Origin: Prevotella sp. E9-3
Lineage (GTDB): Bacteria; Bacteroidota; Bacteroidia; Bacteroidales; Bacteroidaceae
Direction: 5' to 3'
Length of the DNA stretch: 64,000 nucleotides
NCBI RefSeq assembly: GCF_022024015.1
Contig: NZ_CP091786.1
Span: forward strand, 1,054,001-1,118,000
Of this stretch, positions 1 to 9,956 are shown in pieces. The position numbers and the translations under genes were made by a program. A model generated the notes under the pieces. It saw only the letters and a list, made by a program, of their open reading frames with translations. It did no database searches and was not told the DNA's origin. Position 1 is the stretch's first letter, and each line of letters begins with the position of its first letter.

Positions 1-3000
1 ATGTTCTGGAAATGTATCTTGTTGACAATGCTCTTAGGCAGTGTGTAGCCGATATCCAGGTTCTTCAAGCGCAGATAGCGACCATCGCGCAGCCAGAACG
101 TAGAGTTGCGGTAGTTGTTGGCATTGCCACCATAGCTCAGACGGGGATAAGAAGCATTCACGTCTTCGTTGGGAGCGATGCCCAGCATGCTGGCTGTCTC
201 GCTATCCACCCAACGGTCGTCGAGCAGACCTTTAAAGATGTTACCCCACTGACCTTCGCTGAAAGCGTAAACGTTCTTACCTAAGGTCATGAAGGTGCTC
301 TTGCCGGCTCCCTGGAAGTGCAGGTTGAAGTCGAAGCCTTTCCATGTTACTGACAAACCAAGACCGTAAATCAGGTTAGGCTTGCTGGTAGCACCAATGG
401 CGCATTCGTCACCAGCATCGATAATACCGTCACCATTTACATCTTTATATTTGATGTCACCAGGCTGTACGGTTCCGAATGTCTGAGTGGGAGAGTTGCG
501 GATATCGTCGTAATCCTTGAACAGACCCAGAGCAATCAGACCACGAACCTGATCTACACGGTAGCCATGCTGGTTCTGGTAAGCATATACATTGTTTTCT
601 TCATCGTATTCACCAATCTCGTTCTTAGAGTAGGTCATGTTACCGCGGAGGGTTACATTGAAATCGCCGAAGCGTCTTTCATAACGGAAATTACCATCGA
701 AACCACGAGATTTTACTGAGCCTACGTTAGCACGAGGATAGTTCCAGCCAATGTCTTTATCATCCTTGCCTCTGTCCCAAAATTCCAGACCAACTGTAGT
801 AGGCAGGAAACGGCGCTCTTGATAGATACCAGTACGCTCTTCATCGAAGTAGTCAACGGTAAGAGACAACTGATTGTTGAATAAAACGAGGTCAACACCA
901 ATGTCATTCTTTGTTGCAACCTCCCATGTTACACCTTCAGAAGCCACCTGGCGATAGCGGATACCTTCATATTGGTTGGTGTGGTTTTCACCCCAGTAGT
1001 AGCCATTGCCACCACCACCCAGTTCTTTCTCAGCATCAGTCTGAGAACTGAGAAGAGTGTAGAGATAAGGGAAACGTACGTTTGCAAGCTGGTCGTTACC
1101 CACTTTACCGTGAGAGAAGCGAACCTTGAACATGTCGAGCCAAGGAGCTATTTTCTTCACCAAAGGCTCCTCACCGATGTTCCATGCTACAGACCATGCA
1201 GGGAAGAAACCCCAACGGTGACCGTCGGCAAAGTTCTCAGAGCCATTGTAACCAAAGTTGTAGTCAAAGAAGTAACGGTACTTATAGTTATAAGTGAACT
1301 GAGAAGCCAGACTCTTGTTCTTGCGAGATACAGAGTTTTTGATGTCATTGCCCAGATTCTGGGTGGAAATATGCTGATTCTCGGTATATTTGATGTTTGC
1401 ACCCAGGTTGTGAGCATCCAAGAATGAGCGATCCCAGTGCAGTAAAACGTCCACGAATTCACGGCGCCAGCCATCGCTGCTGGTTGACTGTGTCATGTCT
1501 TGAACACTCTGAACTTGCTGGAAGTCCAGCTCACCTGTCTCCGTGTTGCGAGAACGAGCAGAGTAGAGGGCTGGCATACGGTGGTGCTGAATAGCATTTT
1601 CGTTGTGGGTATCGAAACCGAAACGAGCAGTCAGGTTCAGGCCCTTAGTAATGAAGTCCAACTTCTGCTCCAAGGTGGCATTTGTCTGGATATCGCTCTG
1701 CCACTCGTTGTTGTAGCCAGTCTGTGTACTTGATACCCAAGGGTTGATATAGTTGGCTTCCAAGGTATAATAAGGCTGTCCGTCTTTAATCTCTTCTTTG
1801 TAAGTTCCCTTTGCAGGATAATAACCGTTAGAGTAGAGTACAGGTGTGGAAAGTGGGTTGTAACCGAACAACTGTCCCCAAACTTTGTCATCACCGATAC
1901 CTGGAGAGTTGCGCTTGTTCAAGCTTCCACCTACGCCTAATTTCAGCAAGGTAGTCTTGGTTACGTCCACATCGACGTTCATGCGGTAGTTCCAACGCTT
2001 GTAGTTGGCGTTAGTGTCATATTTGTCCTTCAATGTGTTGTCGGTCTTATACATACCTTCATCCTCGGTGTAGGCCATTGACACATAATAACGGGCAGTC
2101 TCACCACCACCACTGATATTCAGGTTGGCACGGTAGCTCATAGCACCGTCCTTCAACAAGAGGTCCTGCCAGTCAACGTTAGGATAGAGGTCTGGATCCA
2201 AACCTTCACGGATGATGTCGAGCTCAACGGGCTGATACAAACGACCAAGGTTACGTGTTACACGAGCTTCGTTCAGGAAATTTGCATACTGGAAACCATC
2301 CACGAACTCAGGTGTGATGGTACGAGTGTTGTAAGAAGTTTCCACCTTACCGTTAATCTGTACCTTACCGGCCTTACCGTGTTTGGTAGTTATCAAGATT
2401 ACACCGTTTGCACCTTTTGAACCGTAGATAGCTGTGGCAGAAGCATCTTTCAACACTGAGAAGTTCTCAATATCTTCAATATTGATGTCGTCGATGTTCT
2501 CGCGCTCAAAACCATCCACCAGGATGTAAGCTTTAGAACTGGCACCAAAAGTAGAGATACCACGAATCCAGAATTCTGAGGTGTTCTTACCGGGCTGACC
2601 ACTTGTCTGGAATGCCATGATACCAGGAACGTTACCAGCCAGAGTGTTGGTCAGGTTTGAAGTGCTGTAGTGCTTCAGGTCGTCCATCTTTACAGTAGAA
2701 ACGGCACCCGTAACAGTAAGTTTCTTCTGAGTACCCATACCGGTTACCACCACTTCATCAACAGCATTTTGAACATCTTCCTGAAGGGTGATATTCAGTT
2801 CTTTCTGGTCGCCTTTGATCAGAACTTCCTGAGTCTTATAACCAATGTATGAGAATACCAGTGTGCGGTACTGCTGTACCTTGATAGAATAGTTACCATT
2901 CAAGTCGGTGATGGTACCAAGACCTTTTGAGTCTTTCACAATGACGCTGGCACCGATAATCTCCATTCCGGAAAGATCGGTTACGCGTCCCTTGATTGTA

Positions 3001-3071
3001 TATTCGTTCTGTGCCAGAGCAGAGATTGTTACGCTCAGGAAGAACAATAGTGTTGCTATATATCTTTTCAT
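1..3071 (-). CDS. SusC/RagA-family TonB-linked outer-membrane receptor, C-terminus cut by window edge
   Basis: This is the outer-membrane beta-barrel that imports oligosaccharides, powered by TonB and normally capped by a SusD lipoprotein. The start at 3071 gives a signal peptide (MKRYIATLLFF...SALAQ). It is followed by a carboxypeptidase-regulatory-like domain (GRVTDLSGMEIIGASV), the SusC box DEVVVTGMGTQKK, and a TonB plug with FWIRGISTFG and LVDGF. The frame stays open to the first base and ends in the typical barrel segment IGYTLPKSIVNKI, so only a few dozen residues are missing. It lies 12 bp after the upstream lipoprotein gene and is the third gene of a minus-strand operon. The partner susD should lie just left of the window. 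The family call is secure; the substrate is inferred only from its neighbours. Confidence 0.96.
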   Translation of the reverse strand, partial: MKRYIATLLFFLSVTISALAQNEYTIKGRVTDLSGMEIIGASVIVKDSKGLGTITDLNGNYSIKVQQYRTLVFSYIGYKTQEVLIKGDQKELNITLQEDVQNAVDEVVVTGMGTQKKLTVTGAVSTVKMDDLKHYSTSNLTNTLAGNVPGIMAFQTSGQPGKNTSEFWIRGISTFGASSKAYILVDGFERENIDDINIEDIENFSVLKDASATAIYGSKGANGVILITTKHGKAGKVQINGKVETSYNTRTITPEFVDGFQYANFLNEARVTRNLGRLYQPVELDIIREGLDPDLYPNVDWQDLLLKDGAMSYRANLNISGGGETARYYVSMAYTEDEGMYKTDNTLKDKYDTNANYKRWNYRMNVDVDVTKTTLLKLGVGGSLNKRNSPGIGDDKVWGQLFGYNPLSTPVLYSNGYYPAKGTYKEEIKDGQPYYTLEANYINPWVSSTQTGYNNEWQSDIQTNATLEQKLDFITKGLNLTARFGFDTHNENAIQHHRMPALYSARSRNTETGELDFQQVQSVQDMTQSTSSDGWRREFVDVLLHWDRSFLDAHNLGANIKYTENQHISTQNLGNDIKNSVSRKNKSLASQFTYNYKYRYFFDYNFGYNGSENFADGHRWGFFPAWSVAWNIGEEPLVKKIAPWLDMFKVRFSHGKVGNDQLANVRFPYLYTLLSSQTDAEKELGGGGNGYYWGENHTNQYEGIRYRQVASEGVTWEVATKNDIGVDLVLFNNQLSLTVDYFDEERTGIYQERRFLPTTVGLEFWDRGKDDKDIGWNYPRANVGSVKSRGFDGNFRYERRFGDFNVTLRGNMTYSKNEIGEYDEENNVYAYQNQHGYRVDQVRGLIALGLFKDYDDIRNSPTQTFGTVQPGDIKYKDVNGDGIIDAGDECAIGATSKPNLIYGLGLSVTWKGFDFNLHFQGAGKSTFMTLGKNVYAFSEGQWGNIFKGLLDDRWVDSETASMLGIAPNEDVNASYPRLSYGGNANNYRNSTFWLRDGRYLRLKNLDIGYTLPKSIVNKIHFQN

Positions 3072-3083
3072 AATGTTGAGCCT

Positions 3084-4880
3084 TTATTTCTTTTCCTCTG
3101 CTTCTAAGTTTTCTTCCATAGTAATGGTACGGATAGCGTAGTTGCTCGTATCCAAAATATAGAATATAAGTGTGTTCTCGCCTGTGATAGCATCGCGGTG
3201 CACATCGTTTACCAAGCCGGTAGGACGATGGAAACGTGCAAAGTCGCGCAACTCACCATTTTCGTTACCATAAGTATTACCATCAGCATGGGTAGCAGCA
3301 CTACCGCCGGCATAAGTCTTCACAATGCCTTCCGGTGTCAGCAGACGAATAGCATCGTTTTGTGAGTCACAGAAATAGAAGTCATAGATGTCTGCACGTC
3401 CTTCAGCCTCATACTGGTCGTTCTTAACAAAAGTTCCCTGATAGGGACGATGCATCAGCGCTGTCAGACCTACGCCATCTTGAAATCCGTCATGTGACAT
3501 ATCACCAGCTACGCGGTAAGGTGCTGAGAAACGCTTGGTCTCTTCATTATAATCGGAACGCAGAATGTAGTTACGGTTGATAACTACAATGTAAGCATAC
3601 TTTCCGCTGGGGTGGATGTCAATCTGGAATTCCCAGTTTGTATCCTGAATAGTGAACAGTTTCTCAAAGGCGCCAGATCCACTCTCTGAGCCTGTGTTGA
3701 TGTCATGCAAGTTATCGTTGACGAATGAAGACCATGTGCGGCCCAGTCCACCCAGTGAGTCAGGCAGAATGGTGTTCCAGTACTTCATCATGTCCAGGCG
3801 CAATACTTCACCCTGTGTAAAGCTGGTGAAATAGAGCTCGCCATTGATGGGGTGCAGAGAAGCACCGTTACACTGGCGGTAGTTGGCCAACTGGCGAACA
3901 ACTGACTTGTTGCTGAATTCACCATCTGGGTCACGGTCAACAATATATACTGAATTAGCGCGATATTGATCGTTGTCGTTATCGGCAGAGATAATCAAGT
4001 GCTCACGCCATTTTTTCTGGTCGGCAGTAGCTGTCTTGTCCCATCCTTCGGGAGCATAACCGCTCTTTTCCATGATAGGATTCGAGTCGTCATCGAACAT
4101 TGGGTTGCCTTCAGCATCCTTCTTCTGAACCATCTGATAGGCGTATGTTCCGTCCTCATTATACATGAAGGGGTCAACAGCAAAGTCGATGGTACGCAGA
4201 CGCTGGTTAGAGAATTTGCTCAATGGCAGAATGGTTTTTACAGTCTGCTCTTTCAGGTCAATGAGCTGAATGCCGTGGGCCACTGTACCGAAGTGAGGCT
4301 CCTGGTCATATACAACAAAAAGTTGGTCGTGATTGTAGGGTGAGAACTGCATTACGCCATCGTTCTTGAAACCGCTGCAATCCTCGAACGAACCGTCGAT
4401 CCATACAGCGTCGGCTTCCTTGTCGTAGCTCTTACCACAAAGTTTGCCAACAACCATTTTGCGTTCGTATTCAAAACGGTTGGCAGCTTTGGCTTCTTTG
4501 CCTTCAATCTTTACTTCGATATCGGCAAAAAGGCGGTTGCCTTCGATTACGTTGTAGGCAGCACCGGGCAGATAGCAGTAGATGCTATTACTCTTTACAC
4601 TGACTACGACAGCTTCTTTCTTACCAATGAGCACTTTAACCATTTTTGGGTCATTGCCAAAGTTGCTGCCATGAATAAAAATCTGTTGTCCGACACTACC
4701 TTTCTCAGGTGTGAAATTGTTAATCGTGATGTCCTTCGAAGGGTCGAAAGGATCAGACGATTGAACGCCGACATAGTCTTCAGCAGTTGTCGAGGACTCA
4801 CTACACGAGAGTGTAGCAAGTCCTGCGAGAATAGCTGTTATGACTACTAACGGCGTTTTCATGCTTTTCGTTAGTTTCAT
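3084..4880 (-). CDS. IPT/TIG-domain lipoprotein with NHL-like propeller, surface glycan-binding type
   Basis: A 598-residue predicted lipoprotein. The signal peptide ends in a lipobox (LAGLATLSC, Cys near residue 26), so it should be anchored in a membrane and probably displayed on the surface. Residues about 50-135 form an IPT/TIG immunoglobulin-like domain (ITINNFTPEKGSVGQQIFIHGSNFG). The remainder reads as a beta-propeller with NHL-type blades, for example FYFCDSQNDAIRLLTPEGIVKTYAG and FARFHRPTGLVNDV. Proteins of this architecture sit next to SusC/SusD pairs in Bacteroidales and are thought to bind glycans. The gene starts 17 bp after the DUF4965 gene and stops 12 bp before susC, so the three are almost certainly co-transcribed. 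Translation could also begin at Met7 (4862), which gives a more compact signal peptide. The binding role is inferred. Confidence 0.88.
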   Translation of the reverse strand: MKLTKSMKTPLVVITAILAGLATLSCSESSTTAEDYVGVQSSDPFDPSKDITINNFTPEKGSVGQQIFIHGSNFGNDPKMVKVLIGKKEAVVVSVKSNSIYCYLPGAAYNVIEGNRLFADIEVKIEGKEAKAANRFEYERKMVVGKLCGKSYDKEADAVWIDGSFEDCSGFKNDGVMQFSPYNHDQLFVVYDQEPHFGTVAHGIQLIDLKEQTVKTILPLSKFSNQRLRTIDFAVDPFMYNEDGTYAYQMVQKKDAEGNPMFDDDSNPIMEKSGYAPEGWDKTATADQKKWREHLIISADNDNDQYRANSVYIVDRDPDGEFSNKSVVRQLANYRQCNGASLHPINGELYFTSFTQGEVLRLDMMKYWNTILPDSLGGLGRTWSSFVNDNLHDINTGSESGSGAFEKLFTIQDTNWEFQIDIHPSGKYAYIVVINRNYILRSDYNEETKRFSAPYRVAGDMSHDGFQDGVGLTALMHRPYQGTFVKNDQYEAEGRADIYDFYFCDSQNDAIRLLTPEGIVKTYAGGSAATHADGNTYGNENGELRDFARFHRPTGLVNDVHRDAITGENTLIFYILDTSNYAIRTITMEENLEAEEKK

Positions 4881-4897
4881 AAAGTTAGGCTTATAAG

Positions 4898-7408
4898 TTA
4901 TTTTTTGTCAATTAATACTTGCATCCAGAATCCGCCAATCACTGAGCGGGCCTTGAAGCCGACCATACGTCCGGTCTTGGTGTCGTACCAGTCGCTGGTG
5001 GGAACGCGACTCTCGGTCTCGTTCATGAACTTGTAGATAGGCTCTACAAACTTCAGGAATGTTTCCTTGTCGTTAGCCATTGCTGCGGTCCACATAATCC
5101 AGTCGTTCTTGGTGTAGTCCTTACGGATATCAAGGGGCAGACCATATTTGTTCTGCTTCTTCAGATAGTACTTCACGTCACGCTCCATGGCTCCCTCGGG
5201 GAATACCTTTGTCTGCCACAGCTTGTCCCAGATCATGTTGTACTTCTGGCTCCAAGTGTTCTTGCGGTCGAAAGCCAGACGATAGTGGTCACCCTCACGA
5301 GCATCTTTCTCCCACTGTGTACCCATCTCGCGAGCACGGGCCAAGTACTTGTCGGCAGTATTGATGTCACCCTTCATGCGAGCAATCTCAGCGAAGGCAG
5401 CTACACCCATGATAGCCTTGATAGACAGGTTGGCATTGTGAGCCCAGTGACCTGCGAAGTCGTCGGTGCAGAGCTGGTTAGCGGGATCCTGACCGTTCTC
5501 AGAGAGATAGTCGGCCCAAGTCTTCAGAATATTGTAGTACTTGTTTACATAGTTGGTGTTGCCGTCAATCTTGCAGAGCTGAGCAGCGAGAGTCAGCATG
5601 TTACCAGCTTCCTCAAGAGGCATGTCACCACCGTAAACCTGACCGTTGGCGATGGGGTAGGTACCCAAGTCGTGTGCAGCGAAAGGCTTAGTCCAACGAC
5701 CAGTGTAAGAATAGTCGAAAATAGAAGTCATCATGGCCTTCTGCAGTTCGGGGTTGTAAACCAGGAACAGAGGAGCCTCAGGATAAGTTAAGTCTACGGT
5801 GTTTACACAACCGTTAGAGTTATTCTCCTTAGAGAAGAACAGCAGGTTACCGTCCTTGTCCTGGAACAGCTTGTGGGCTGCAATCACGTGACGATAAGCA
5901 CCAGACAGGATTTCTGCATAGTGAGCATTACCAGACTTCAGACCATCATCATAGATGCGCTTGTCGAATTCGCGGCAACGCTGCATGATGTTAGCATACT
6001 GAGAATTCAGACGGTTGAACATCTGGAAGATGCTTACGGTACCGCCGTGTGCCCAATAGCCCTTGTAGCGCTCGTACATGTATTCGATGTCCTGAATTTC
6101 ATCGTAACCGATCATCATGAAGCTTGAAGCCTGCTGTGTGCGACCGAAGTCGTGAGTGTAGCTCAGCAGAGGCATGTCGGCAGCCTTAGAAGTTTCAATG
6201 TAGCGCTGGCCTCTTCTTTCGAATTCAACCTTACCAGTGCGCATGAAGTCACCTCTAACCTTTTCGGTAGAACCCATGTTCACCTGACCGTTGATGGCAG
6301 GAATGTACAGGTAACCCCAGTCGATGCAGATGCCGTCGCCTTTCTTAGCCAGAATAGGCTGGTCGATGGTTCCGCTCTTTACGTAGTTCACACCGTTCTC
6401 ACGTACAATCTGTGAACGAGTGGGCTGGCTTACCTTGTTCAGACCCATTTCGGGAGTAGCGGCAATGAGCAGCTGAACGTCGTGTTCTTTCTTGTCGGTA
6501 GAACGTACCTGATAAGAAATGTAGTTGATGGGAGAAGAGAGCAAGTCGTAGTCGTCAATCAGCATAGGAGCAGTGAATACCACGTCGAGTTCTACAGGTC
6601 CGCATATGAATGTGTAATAAGTGTTGGTTGCGAGTACGTCAACAGACTTCTGCTTAGCAGTCAGGATGGTTCCTGCGCTCTTGCTTGTGTTTTTGAACAG
6701 TCCGAAGTCAGTGTAAGCACCGCCAGTAGTGTTGTGGCAGTGAGCAGCGATGATGTTCTCACCCTCGTGCAGCAGGGCCTTCAGCTTGTCGTTCAGGTAG
6801 AGGCGTACACCTTCTCTCCATGTCTCGCCGGTGAAAGCCACCTTTGTGCCATTGATGAACAGTTCGAACACATCATCGTGTGAGTATATAATAAATAGGT
6901 CATCCTTCAGGTCGCTTGCCTTCAGGTTGATGCTACGACGTACATACAGATCACTGTTCTCTTTGCTCCAGTGAGTGCGTACGTGGCTCAGACCGTCGCT
7001 ACCCCAGGCAGCCTTGCCGCGGTTCCAGCCTGTTGCCTTGAAGTTGGGCTTTGCCCAGTCATTACCTTTCTGTACTTCACGTGTATAATCAGCTTCCCAA
7101 GCTTCTTCGTCGGCCATAGGAATGATGGTCTCAAGAATAGGACGCTCTGCACCCATCCAACGATAGGTTGTTCCATCTACGCGGAGCAAACCCTCCATGG
7201 GCTTTTCGTCGTCAGTCCAGTGACGGGTTGTACCATCGGTCAGCTGGTCGAATGGAGACCAAATGCTAAAATAAGGATCGCTGACTACCAGAGGAACTGA
7301 AGGCAATCGCAAATCAGTCTTCTTGTAAGGAGTGAATAGATTTGCACTTTGAGCCATTGTCGCCAGAGCAACGAGGCTAACAGCGCACATAGTTAAGAAT
7401 CTTTTCAT
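4898..7408 (-). CDS. DUF4964/DUF5127/DUF4965/DUF1793 (glutaminase-A-like) secreted protein
   Basis: An 836-residue exported protein with signal peptide MKRFLTMCAVSLVALATMAQS. The N-terminal block (LRLPSVPLVVSDPYFSIWSP, GTTRHWTDDEKPMEGLLRVDG) is DUF4964. Residues about 100-235 are a jelly-roll insert (SDLYVRRSINL, YSHDDVFELFINGT, GGAYTDFGLFK). DUF5127, DUF4965 (SFMMIGYDEIQDIEY) and an alpha/alpha-barrel DUF1793 region follow (CTDDFAGHWAHNANLSIKAI). The family is often annotated as glutaminase, but in Bacteroidales it occurs in polysaccharide loci and a glycosidase role is plausible. That is inference. It is the first gene of the minus operon leading to the lipoprotein and SusC. A close paralogue forms the N-terminal half of the protein at 46482-50957. 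No C-terminal sorting-like tail is present: it ends FWMQVLIDKK. Confidence 0.9.
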   Translation of the reverse strand: MKRFLTMCAVSLVALATMAQSANLFTPYKKTDLRLPSVPLVVSDPYFSIWSPFDQLTDGTTRHWTDDEKPMEGLLRVDGTTYRWMGAERPILETIIPMADEEAWEADYTREVQKGNDWAKPNFKATGWNRGKAAWGSDGLSHVRTHWSKENSDLYVRRSINLKASDLKDDLFIIYSHDDVFELFINGTKVAFTGETWREGVRLYLNDKLKALLHEGENIIAAHCHNTTGGAYTDFGLFKNTSKSAGTILTAKQKSVDVLATNTYYTFICGPVELDVVFTAPMLIDDYDLLSSPINYISYQVRSTDKKEHDVQLLIAATPEMGLNKVSQPTRSQIVRENGVNYVKSGTIDQPILAKKGDGICIDWGYLYIPAINGQVNMGSTEKVRGDFMRTGKVEFERRGQRYIETSKAADMPLLSYTHDFGRTQQASSFMMIGYDEIQDIEYMYERYKGYWAHGGTVSIFQMFNRLNSQYANIMQRCREFDKRIYDDGLKSGNAHYAEILSGAYRHVIAAHKLFQDKDGNLLFFSKENNSNGCVNTVDLTYPEAPLFLVYNPELQKAMMTSIFDYSYTGRWTKPFAAHDLGTYPIANGQVYGGDMPLEEAGNMLTLAAQLCKIDGNTNYVNKYYNILKTWADYLSENGQDPANQLCTDDFAGHWAHNANLSIKAIMGVAAFAEIARMKGDINTADKYLARAREMGTQWEKDAREGDHYRLAFDRKNTWSQKYNMIWDKLWQTKVFPEGAMERDVKYYLKKQNKYGLPLDIRKDYTKNDWIMWTAAMANDKETFLKFVEPIYKFMNETESRVPTSDWYDTKTGRMVGFKARSVIGGFWMQVLIDKK

Positions 7409-7617
7409 TAGAATTGTTTGTTATTTTTTAGTTATTAATGAATATTATTAAGTTGTTTCTCTTTTATTAAATTAAGTTTTGTCACCCTTGAAAACAATCT
7501 TTTACCTCAAAAGAATCTTATACCTACCATTAATAATCCGGTTCACACCGTAAATAAAAACTACTAACTACTTATCAAAACATTATTACTAACTTTACTT
7601 TTCTTATTTTCTGGATG

Positions 7618-7690
7618 CAAAGTAACACAATTTCTCGCTAATCGAATGAAAAAATCTATTCAAAACAAAATAATAATCGTTCAAATGGCT
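7618..7690 (-). promoter_or_regulatory. Promoter of the 4898-7408 operon with paired HTCS-type half-sites
   Basis: On the minus strand a near-consensus -7 box TTACTTTG (7618-7625, one mismatch to TAnnTTTG) is preceded, after exactly 35 bp, by TTTGAATAGATTTTTT (TTTG at 7661-7664). A second TTTGAACG lies 21 bp further up (7682-7685). The same geometry occurs before several other genes here. The predicted leader is about 200 nt. Binding by the HTCS is inferred. Confidence 0.6.
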
Positions 7691-7727
7691 TTTTTCGGCG
7701 TTTATTTGATAATTATGGTTCAATTTT

Positions 7728-7758
7728 TTTGTCATCTGAAAAGTTAATCGTACTTTTG
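7728..7758 (+). promoter_or_regulatory. Bacteroidetes-type promoter of the GH43-like lipoprotein gene
   Basis: TTTG (7728-7731) and TACTTTTG (7751-7758) are separated by 19 bp, the standard -33/-7 arrangement of the Bacteroidetes primary sigma factor. The start site is expected near 7765, giving a leader of about 45 nt. Unlike the divergent promoter, it has a proper -33 element and no paired operator. Confidence 0.7.
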
Positions 7759-7809
7759 CAGGGTCAATCTATAACTATCGACTATTAGTATAATCATTTT
7801 TTTAGTTGT

Positions 7810-8838
7810 ATGAAGTCAAATAAGGCTCTATATAATATAATAAGGTGTTTTCTCCTGATATTTTTCGTTAGTTGTCAAAACAAAAGTATAACGGAAAATG
7901 GGGGTGATTCTACACTTATAATGAAACAATTGGGGTATCCGCAAGCAATTTTTCATGATGGAAAGTATTATTTTACTTTTCAAGGGATGGGTGGAGAGTC
8001 AGTTGAACTATATTGCACTGACGATCTTACTAAACTTGAAAAGGCTGAACATCGTACTTTGTGGAGTGCCCAGCAGGATAGTATGACTCATTTCTGGTCG
8101 CCTGAGATTTATAATATTGGTGGGAAATGGTACATGTATTTTGAAGCCGATGATGGTAATACTGACAATCACAACCTTTATGTGCTGGAATGTAAGGATG
8201 CAGATCCTATGAAAGGTACTTTCGTGATGAAAGGTGTGATAGAAACGCATGCCGAATGGAACTATGGCATACATCCCAATTTACTTCAAATGCCTTCCGG
8301 CGAATTGTATTTGCTTTGGAGTAGTTGGCCAAAGCGTCGCAATGAAACAGAGACTCAGTGTATTTATATTGCCCGCATGGAAAATCCATGGACAATTAGC
8401 TCTGAACGTGTTTTGATTTCCAAGCCCGATTATGAATGGGAACGCCAATGGATTAATCCCAATGGCAATCGTTCTGCTTATCCCATCTATGTCAATGAAA
8501 ATCCGGAAGCTTTCATATCTCCCGATGGTCAACGTGTCGTTGTCCTTTATTCCGCAAGTGGCATTTGGACTGTTTATACTGCTATGGGTATGCTTACAGC
8601 CCCTGTTGGTGCTGATTTGTTGAATCCTTCTTCATGGACTAAGCGCGATGAGCCGATGATGGCCCCCGATACGATCACCTATAGCACCATATCCAATGTC
8701 TATCTGGTACCATCATCAGATGGTAAAGCGACATATATGATTTATGAGAAGAAGTGGTTGGAGAAGGGAAATATTGTCCGTGACACCTATATGCGTCCAA
8801 TCTCTTGGACAGATGATGGGTTGCCGGTGTTCAATTAG
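7810..8838 (+). CDS. GH43-like five-bladed beta-propeller lipoprotein
   Basis: A 342-residue predicted lipoprotein (lipobox LIFFVSC, Cys near residue 22). The body has the repeated blade pattern of glycosyl-hydrolase clan F: AIFHDGKYYFTF, HFWSPEIYNIGGKWYMYFEA, NLLQMPSGELYLLWSS, PEAFISPDGQRVVVLYSASG. Family 43 enzymes remove arabinofuranose, xylose or galactofuranose. Two positions that are normally catalytic Asp look altered: the first-blade DP motif reads YPQA and the usual IDP of the third blade reads IHPN. The Glu of NPEAF may be the acid. It may therefore be a divergent subfamily with a displaced base, or a binding protein. It is followed 71 bp later by a ROK kinase, which suggests that released sugar is phosphorylated. 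Confidence 0.8.
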   Translation: MKSNKALYNIIRCFLLIFFVSCQNKSITENGGDSTLIMKQLGYPQAIFHDGKYYFTFQGMGGESVELYCTDDLTKLEKAEHRTLWSAQQDSMTHFWSPEIYNIGGKWYMYFEADDGNTDNHNLYVLECKDADPMKGTFVMKGVIETHAEWNYGIHPNLLQMPSGELYLLWSSWPKRRNETETQCIYIARMENPWTISSERVLISKPDYEWERQWINPNGNRSAYPIYVNENPEAFISPDGQRVVVLYSASGIWTVYTAMGMLTAPVGADLLNPSSWTKRDEPMMAPDTITYSTISNVYLVPSSDGKATYMIYEKKWLEKGNIVRDTYMRPISWTDDGLPVFN

Positions 8839-8909
8839 ATTGTTTTTATTCATCCCTTCCGTAATTGCTAGTTAATCGAATTTTTACCTTTTTAAAGTTG
8901 TAGTAACCT

Positions 8910-9887
8910 ATGCAGACAAGTGTAAAAAAACGAGTGGTAGGAGTTGATATCGGTACTATCCGTACCACATTGGCAATTGTTGATGTGCGTGGAAATGTCA
9001 TAGCCCATCAACAGTTTGCAACAGCAGATTATCCCGAAATAGGCGGATATATTGACAAACTCACCGAAGCTATTATTGAATTATCCGAAGCCAATGGTGG
9101 CTACGACACTATCCGTTCTGTGGGTATCAGTGCTCCGAGTGGAGTGTTTCTATCTGGTTGTATAGAAAATTCCCCGAATCTTCCGTGGAAAGGCGTTATT
9201 CCTTTGGCTGCCATGTTGCGTGACCGTTTGGGTGTTGCCGTTGCTTTGGGCAATGATGCCCACAATACTGCTTTAGGAGAGAAAATGTATGGAGCCGCTC
9301 ATGGCATGAAGAACTTTATTGTACTGAATCTCGGTGTGGGATTAGGCAGTTGCTTCTTCTCTGAAGGCCACGAACATCAGGGCGCCTTTGGCTATGCCGG
9401 TGAATTTGGCCACACTTGTTTTGAAGAAAATGGACGTCCCTGTCCTTGTGGATTGCGTGGATGTTTAGAGACCTATGTTGCCTCGGCAGGAATTGCTCAA
9501 ACTGCTCGTGAACTGTTGGCTGAAAGTACAGCTCCTTCCAAAATGCGTGGTGTTGAGCACCTTGATTCAAAAATGATTACCCAATTCTGTGATGAAGGTG
9601 ATGAGTTGGCTATTGAAGTCTATCGTCGAACCGGTCAGATTTTCGGACGTGCACTTGCTACTTACGCTACATTGGTCAATCCAGAGGCTATTATTGTTAC
9701 AGGTGGCGTATCACAGGCAGGCGAATGGCTGTTAAAGCCAACGCGTGAGTCGTTCGAAAAGCACATATTCCGTAACATGGTTGGTAAAGTTCGCATTATG
9801 CTTTCTGACCTGCATAATGCCGAGCGCGATGTCTTAGGTGCCAGTGCATTGGCATGGGAAGTTCCCGAATATTCATTGTTCAAATAG
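8910..9887 (+). CDS. ROK-family sugar kinase
   Basis: A 325-residue cytoplasmic protein without a signal peptide. The N-terminus has the phosphate-binding motif GVDIGTIRTTLAIVD. The catalytic-base region is GNDAHNTALGE. The ROK signature follows, with the zinc-ligand motif CPCGLRGCLETY preceded by GEFGHTCFEENG. The family contains glucokinase, fructokinase, N-acetylmannosamine kinase and NagC/XylR repressors. No N-terminal helix-turn-helix is present, so a kinase is favoured over a repressor. It is presumably co-transcribed with the upstream GH43-like lipoprotein, and a terminator follows directly. The exact hexose cannot be told from the sequence. Confidence 0.92.
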   Translation: MQTSVKKRVVGVDIGTIRTTLAIVDVRGNVIAHQQFATADYPEIGGYIDKLTEAIIELSEANGGYDTIRSVGISAPSGVFLSGCIENSPNLPWKGVIPLAAMLRDRLGVAVALGNDAHNTALGEKMYGAAHGMKNFIVLNLGVGLGSCFFSEGHEHQGAFGYAGEFGHTCFEENGRPCPCGLRGCLETYVASAGIAQTARELLAESTAPSKMRGVEHLDSKMITQFCDEGDELAIEVYRRTGQIFGRALATYATLVNPEAIIVTGGVSQAGEWLLKPTRESFEKHIFRNMVGKVRIMLSDLHNAERDVLGASALAWEVPEYSLFK

Positions 9888-9910
9888 ACAGTCTTAATTA
9901 AGAGATATAA

Positions 9911-9950
9911 AAAGCTGCTTAATCTCCTGAAGGATTAAGCAGCTTTTTTG
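9911..9950. terminator. Bidirectional intrinsic terminator
   Basis: A perfect 14-bp stem (9911-9924 with 9933-9946, AAAGCTGCTTAATC) has an 8-nt loop, with T-runs in both directions. It lies between the convergent ROK kinase and GH127-like genes and serves both. Confidence 0.92.
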
Positions 9951-9956
9951 TATGTA

